Shown: positions 13,430 to 16,712 of the stretch, piece by piece
Layout: every line of letters starts with the position of its first letter
Numbering within the stretch: position 1 is the stretch's first letter
From: Anaerolineales bacterium
GTDB lineage: Bacteria > Chloroflexota > Anaerolineae > Anaerolineales > UBA6663
Assembly: GCA_017999235.1 (NCBI GenBank)
Contig: JAGOBN010000001.1
Span: forward strand, 8,600 to 25,311
Reading direction: 5' to 3'
DNA: 16,712 nucleotides
Notes under the pieces: generated by a model
Databases searched by the model: none
What the model saw: the letters and a program-made list of their open reading frames with translations, nothing else
What the model was told of the DNA's origin: nothing
Translations under genes and position numbers: made by a program

Positions 13430-14542
13430 ATGATGGCTTCCAAGATTCGCCTCGGCTTAATCTTCGGCGGCCGCTCGGCCGAGCACGACGTCTCCCTGAT
13501 GTCGGCGCGCTCGGTGCTGCAGGCGCTGGACCCGGAGAAGTATGCCGTGACCCTGATCGGCATCACCAAGGCCGGCCAATGGCTGGCGGGCGGCGATCCG
13601 CTGCAGGCGCTCGCGGCCGGCGAGCCGGCGGCCACCTCCGCCGCGGCTCTGTTGGGCGCGCCCGGCAAGCATGAACTGCTGGCGATCAGCCCGCGCGGGG
13701 ACCGGGTGTCCGCGGTGGCCGAGCTGGACGTGATCTTCCCGCTGCTGCACGGCCCGTACGGCGAGGATGGCACGGTGCAGGGCCTGTTGGAGTTGGCCGA
13801 TCTGCCCTACGTGGGCTCTGGCGTGCTGGCCTCGGCGCTGGCCATGGACAAAGCGGTCTGCAAAGAACTGCTGCGCGCGCGCGGCATCCCGGTGGTCGAA
13901 TGGATATTGGCGACCCGGACCGAGATCGAGCGGGACGCGGCCGGCGTGGCCGGCCGGGCGGAAGCCCAGTTGGGCGTGTATCCGTTCTTCGTCAAGCCGG
14001 CCAATCTGGGCTCGTCGGTGGGCGTCGTAAAGGCCCATGACCGGGCGGAGCTGCTGGCCGGCCTGCAGGAAGCGGCGCGCTATGACCGGCGGGTGTTGGT
14101 GGAGCGCGGCGTCAACGCCCGCGAGATCGAGGTCAGCGTCCTGGGCAATGCCGAGCCGCTGGCTTCAGTGTGCGGCGAAGTGGTGCCGAGCCGCGAGTTC
14201 TACGATTACGCGGCCAAATATTTAGACAATGCTTCGGGTCTGCTCATCCCGGCCGATCTGCCGGCAGCGACCGCCGCGCAGGCGCGGGCCGATGCCGTGC
14301 GGGCTTTTCAGGCGGTGGATGCGGCCGGTCTGGCGCGGGTCGATTTCTTATTGGATCGGGAGACCGGCGCGCTGTACGTGAACGAGATCAACACCCTGCC
14401 GGGTTTTACCGCCATCAGCATGTATCCCAAGCTGTGGGAGGCGTCCGGCCTCCCGTACCGGGAGCTGATCGACCGGCTGGTGGCTCTGGCGCTGGAGCGC
14501 CAGGCCGAGAAGGACCGGACGCTGAAGACGAAAGCTGGTTGA
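13430..14542 (+). CDS. ddl: D-alanine--D-alanine ligase
   Basis: A 370-residue ATP-grasp enzyme that makes the D-Ala-D-Ala dipeptide used by MurF. It starts with F-G-G-R-S-A-E-H-D-V-S-L, in which Glu18 matches the active-site glutamate. Then come H-G-P-Y-G-E-D-G, the ATP-grasp stretch V-K-P-A-N-L-G-S-S-V-G, the omega loop F-Y-D-Y-A-A-K-Y with Lys263 and Tyr264, and the metal-binding N-E-I-N-T-L-P-G-F-T. The Lys-Tyr pair is that of D-Ala-D-Ala-forming enzymes, not the Phe of depsipeptide (D-lactate) forms. ATG occurs twice at the start (13430 and 13433), so the exact first codon is open by one. It follows murB by 25 bases. Confidence 0.95.
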   Translation: MMASKIRLGLIFGGRSAEHDVSLMSARSVLQALDPEKYAVTLIGITKAGQWLAGGDPLQALAAGEPAATSAAALLGAPGKHELLAISPRGDRVSAVAELDVIFPLLHGPYGEDGTVQGLLELADLPYVGSGVLASALAMDKAVCKELLRARGIPVVEWILATRTEIERDAAGVAGRAEAQLGVYPFFVKPANLGSSVGVVKAHDRAELLAGLQEAARYDRRVLVERGVNAREIEVSVLGNAEPLASVCGEVVPSREFYDYAAKYLDNASGLLIPADLPAATAAQARADAVRAFQAVDAAGLARVDFLLDRETGALYVNEINTLPGFTAISMYPKLWEASGLPYRELIDRLVALALERQAEKDRTLKTKAG

Positions 14543-14554
14543 GGGAGACGCGCG

Positions 14555-15481
14555 ATGATGTCTAACGCCGACAACGCCAAAGCCAACCGCGCCGACCTCG
14601 TGCGCCGCCGCCGGCAGCAGGAGCAGCGCCGGCGCTATCAGACCGTGGCCCGCCAGGCCACGGGCGCGCGGCCGCTGGTCAGCCAGCCGCGCCGGGTGGA
14701 AGGGCAGGGGCCGGCGCTGCCGCGGCGCGGCGGCCGCTGGCGCCGGTTTGAGATCGCCCTGCCGGGCGGCCGCGCCTGGGCCATGCCGGCCCTGGAGTTG
14801 CCGAGTTGGACGGGGACCTGGCGGATGGCCAGCCTGACGATGGTGGTGCTGCTGGCGGCGATGCTGCTGCGGCTGATGACTGACCGGCAAATGTACGTCA
14901 CGGCCATCAATCTTGGGGGCGCGTCCCTGGTGCCGCCGGAGGAGATCTTCGCGGAGTCGGGGCTGGCCGGCCAGCACATCTTCTGGGTGGACCCGGCCGC
15001 GGCCGAGGCGCAGGTGGCCGCCATTCCCGGCCTGGCCGGCGCGCAGGTGGAAGTGGCTTGGCCCGCCAGCGTCACCGTGGTCGTGGAAGAGCGGGTGCCG
15101 CAGGTGATCCTGCTGGAGGGCGGTCAGAGGTGGTGGGTGGACGCGCAGGGCCGGGAATTCAAGGCGCGCGGCGATCTGCCCGGCTTGCTGCCTATCGAGA
15201 GCCAGGACGGTCAGGCGCTGGACGGCCTGCCCCCGGAAGCCGTGCAGGGGGCGTTGCAGCTCAAGCAGTTGCGCGGAAACATAGAAAAACTATACTACGA
15301 GCCGGCCCGTGGTCTCAGCTACCAGGACGGGCGCGGCTGGCGCGGATACTTCGGCGTCGGCCTGGAGATGGCCCAGAAGCTGGCCATTTACGAGCAGCTG
15401 GTGGCTGACCTGCAGGGCCAGGGGATCACGCCGCGCGAGATCAGCGTCGAGAACGTCCGGGCGCCAGTATATAAGCGGTAA
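14555..15481 (+). CDS. ftsQ: Cell division protein FtsQ/DivIB
   Basis: A 308-residue bitopic division protein. It has a long, very basic cytoplasmic tail (residues 1-88, with runs of Arg), one membrane helix (about 90-108), a POTRA domain (about 113-182, containing L-V-P-P-E-E-I-F and a closing V-V-V-E-E-R-V-P), and then the beta domain with W-W-V-D-A-Q-G-R-E-F typical of FtsQ. It would hold FtsL and FtsB and help activate FtsW-FtsI. A GAGGGAG ribosome site lies about eight bases before ATG 14555, and a second ATG follows at once. Its 3' third is unusually A+T-rich in one spot, where a promoter-like sequence sits. Confidence 0.93.
   Translation: MMSNADNAKANRADLVRRRRQQEQRRRYQTVARQATGARPLVSQPRRVEGQGPALPRRGGRWRRFEIALPGGRAWAMPALELPSWTGTWRMASLTMVVLLAAMLLRLMTDRQMYVTAINLGGASLVPPEEIFAESGLAGQHIFWVDPAAAEAQVAAIPGLAGAQVEVAWPASVTVVVEERVPQVILLEGGQRWWVDAQGREFKARGDLPGLLPIESQDGQALDGLPPEAVQGALQLKQLRGNIEKLYYEPARGLSYQDGRGWRGYFGVGLEMAQKLAIYEQLVADLQGQGITPREISVENVRAPVYKR
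15269..15296 (+). promoter_or_regulatory. Candidate internal promoter in ftsQ for ftsA
   Basis: TTGCGC (15269-15274), a 16-bp spacer and TATACT (15291-15296) nearly repeat the elements and spacing of the mraZ promoter. The local codons are ATA, GAA, AAA and CTA, A-ending choices rare in these genes, as if the DNA sequence were under extra constraint. A start near 15303 would give a leader of about 200 bases before ftsA. Internal promoters in ftsQ and ftsA are known in Escherichia coli. Confidence 0.45.
15447..15475 (+). promoter_or_regulatory. Second promoter-like site before ftsA
   Basis: TCGAGA (15447-15452), 17 bp, then TATAAG (15470-15475; five of six -10 consensus bases) lie at the very end of ftsQ, where the codons GTA and TAT again break the G+C-rich pattern. 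The expected start near 15482 is 20 bases from the ftsA ATG. The -35 match is weak. Confidence 0.3.
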
Positions 15482-15501
15482 TCGTTGGACCCTAGTGACG
15501 C

Positions 15502-16712
15502 ATGGAAGATTCACCTCTCCTCGTAGGCATTGACGTCGGCACCACCAAGGTCTGCGCCCTGATCGCGGACCTGGATGAGAACGGCCAGCTGCGGATTCTG
15601 GGCGTCGGCCTGGAGCCGTCGCAGGGGATGCGCAAGGGCGTAGTGGTGGATGTGGAGCAGGCCAGCCGCTCCATCGCCGGCGCCGTGGACAAGGCGCAGC
15701 GCACCGCCGGCTTTGAGATCGGCGCGGCCTTTGTCAGCCTGGCCGGCGCGCATGTGGCCTCGGTCAACAGCCGCGGGGTGGTGGGCATCGGCGGCGGCGG
15801 CCACGGCATCGAGCAGGACGATATCGACCGGGCGCTGGATGCGGCCCAGGCCATCGCCATCCCGCACGGGCGCGAAGTGCTGCACGTCATCCCGCGCGGC
15901 TTCATCGTGGACGGGCAGGAGGGCATCCGCCAGCCGCTGGGCATGCACGGCTTCCGGCTGGAGGTGGAGGCCCACATCATCACCGCCGCCACCGCCTCGG
16001 TGCAGAACCTGACCAAGTGCGTGGAAGCGGCCGGCGTCCAAGTGGAGGCCTACGTCCTCAACCCGCTGGCTTCGGCTGAGGTGACGCTGACTGATACCGA
16101 GAAGGAAATGGGCGTTGTGGTGGTGGATATCGGCGGCGGCACCACCGACCTGGCGATTTTTATTGACGGCAACGTCTGGCACACCCAGGTGCTGGCGATC
16201 GGCGGCAACCATCTGACCTCCGATATCGCCCACGGCCTGCGTCTGCCGGCCGATATGGCGGAGAAAGTGAAGATCGAGCACGGCAGCGCCAGCGCCGCCG
16301 ATGTGCCCATGCACGAGACCTTCCTGGTGCAGCCCTTTGGCGAGGATCATCCCTTGCAGGTGACGCGCTATGACCTGGCCACCATTGTCGAGGCGCGGGC
16401 CGAAGAGATCTTCAGCTTGATCCTGCAAGAGATCAAGCGCACCGGCTATGACGGCCTGCTGCCGGCCGGCGTGGTGCTGACCGGCGGGGCGAGCCAGTTG
16501 GCGGGCTTGCGCAAGGTGGCCAGCGGGGTGCTCAACCTGCCCAGCCGGGTGGCCGCGCCGCAAGGCTTGCACGGCCTGGTGGATAAGCTGACCGGGCCGG
16601 CTTTTTCCACCAGCGTCGGCCTGCTGCACTGGGCGCAGCGTGAAAGCATCGCGCCGCCGACCCGCAAAGGCAAGAAGAAGTCCCGGACCATTGACCTCGG
16701 CCGCGGCGTGGA
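15502..16712 (+). CDS. ftsA: Cell division protein FtsA (3' end cut by the window)
   Basis: An actin-like ATPase that anchors FtsZ filaments to the membrane and signals to the divisome. 403 codons are visible and the reading frame is still open at the window end, so the gene is partial here by position only. ATP-fold motifs are G-I-D-V-G-T-T-K at residues 8-15, V-D-I-G-G-G-T-T-D from 208, and V-V-L-T-G-G-A-S-Q-L near 326. Residues about 85-165 would form the FtsA-specific subdomain 1C. The last visible part is basic (R-K-G-K-K-K-S-R), leading toward the place where the membrane-binding amphipathic helix is expected. ATG 15502 is 20 bases after ftsQ; no strong ribosome site is seen. ftsZ is expected next. 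Confidence 0.95.
   Translation, partial: MEDSPLLVGIDVGTTKVCALIADLDENGQLRILGVGLEPSQGMRKGVVVDVEQASRSIAGAVDKAQRTAGFEIGAAFVSLAGAHVASVNSRGVVGIGGGGHGIEQDDIDRALDAAQAIAIPHGREVLHVIPRGFIVDGQEGIRQPLGMHGFRLEVEAHIITAATASVQNLTKCVEAAGVQVEAYVLNPLASAEVTLTDTEKEMGVVVVDIGGGTTDLAIFIDGNVWHTQVLAIGGNHLTSDIAHGLRLPADMAEKVKIEHGSASAADVPMHETFLVQPFGEDHPLQVTRYDLATIVEARAEEIFSLILQEIKRTGYDGLLPAGVVLTGGASQLAGLRKVASGVLNLPSRVAAPQGLHGLVDKLTGPAFSTSVGLLHWAQRESIAPPTRKGKKKSRTIDLGRGV

Noticed and set aside
1..16712. tRNA, rRNA, CRISPR array, insertion sequence or attachment site
   Set aside because: No such structures were seen. The coding density and gene order are continuous and no gene is interrupted.

Overview
The window is a nearly complete division and cell wall (dcw) cluster on the + strand of a G+C-rich bacterium (roughly two thirds G+C or more by eye). 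Gene order is mraZ, rsmH, ftsL, ftsI, murF, mraY, murD, ftsW, murG, a CvpA-like membrane protein gene, murC, murB, ddl, ftsQ and ftsA, the last cut by the window end. The variant MurG and MraY, murB and ddl placed between murC and ftsQ, the extra membrane gene and the absence of murE fit a Chloroflexota bacterium, possibly Anaerolineae-like. This assignment is inference from recalled family patterns, not from a search.

Layout: positions 53-382 hold a small SCP2-type lipid-binding protein gene, closed by a clear intrinsic terminator (400-428). The 211-base gap before mraZ contains a sigma70-like promoter (484-511), four TGGG boxes spaced exactly 10 bp (513-546) that look like the MraZ autoregulatory operator, and a perfect 9-bp hairpin with a GCAA tetraloop (546-567). 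From mraZ to ftsA the genes are packed with gaps of -65 to +92 bases and read as one operon. The widest gaps are rsmH-ftsL (92 bases, with a hairpin), cvpA-like-murC (72 bases, with a three-unit heptamer repeat) and murC-murB (43 bases).

How the genes work together: MurC, MurD and MurF add L-Ala, D-Glu and the D-Ala-D-Ala dipeptide (made by Ddl) to the UDP-MurNAc made by MurB. MraY and MurG turn the product into lipid I and lipid II. FtsW and FtsI polymerise and cross-link it at the septum, in complex with FtsL and FtsQ. FtsA would tether FtsZ, whose gene is expected just downstream. MraZ and RsmH are the usual regulatory and rRNA-methylating first genes. MurE is not encoded here.

The points most worth a second look are these. 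MraY lacks the aspartate of the FMGD motif and both lysines around the DDxxK motif. MurG has lost three motifs of its N-terminal acceptor domain (GGTGGH to GGTGGG, GGYxSxP to GGFLAVP, HEQN to YLPD) but keeps the donor-domain residues. MurD has NDSIASAPER where NDSKATN is usual. Two promoter-like sites lie inside the 3' part of ftsQ, and one nearly copies the -35/-10 and spacer of the mraZ promoter. There are no RNA genes, mobile elements or CRISPR arrays that I can see.
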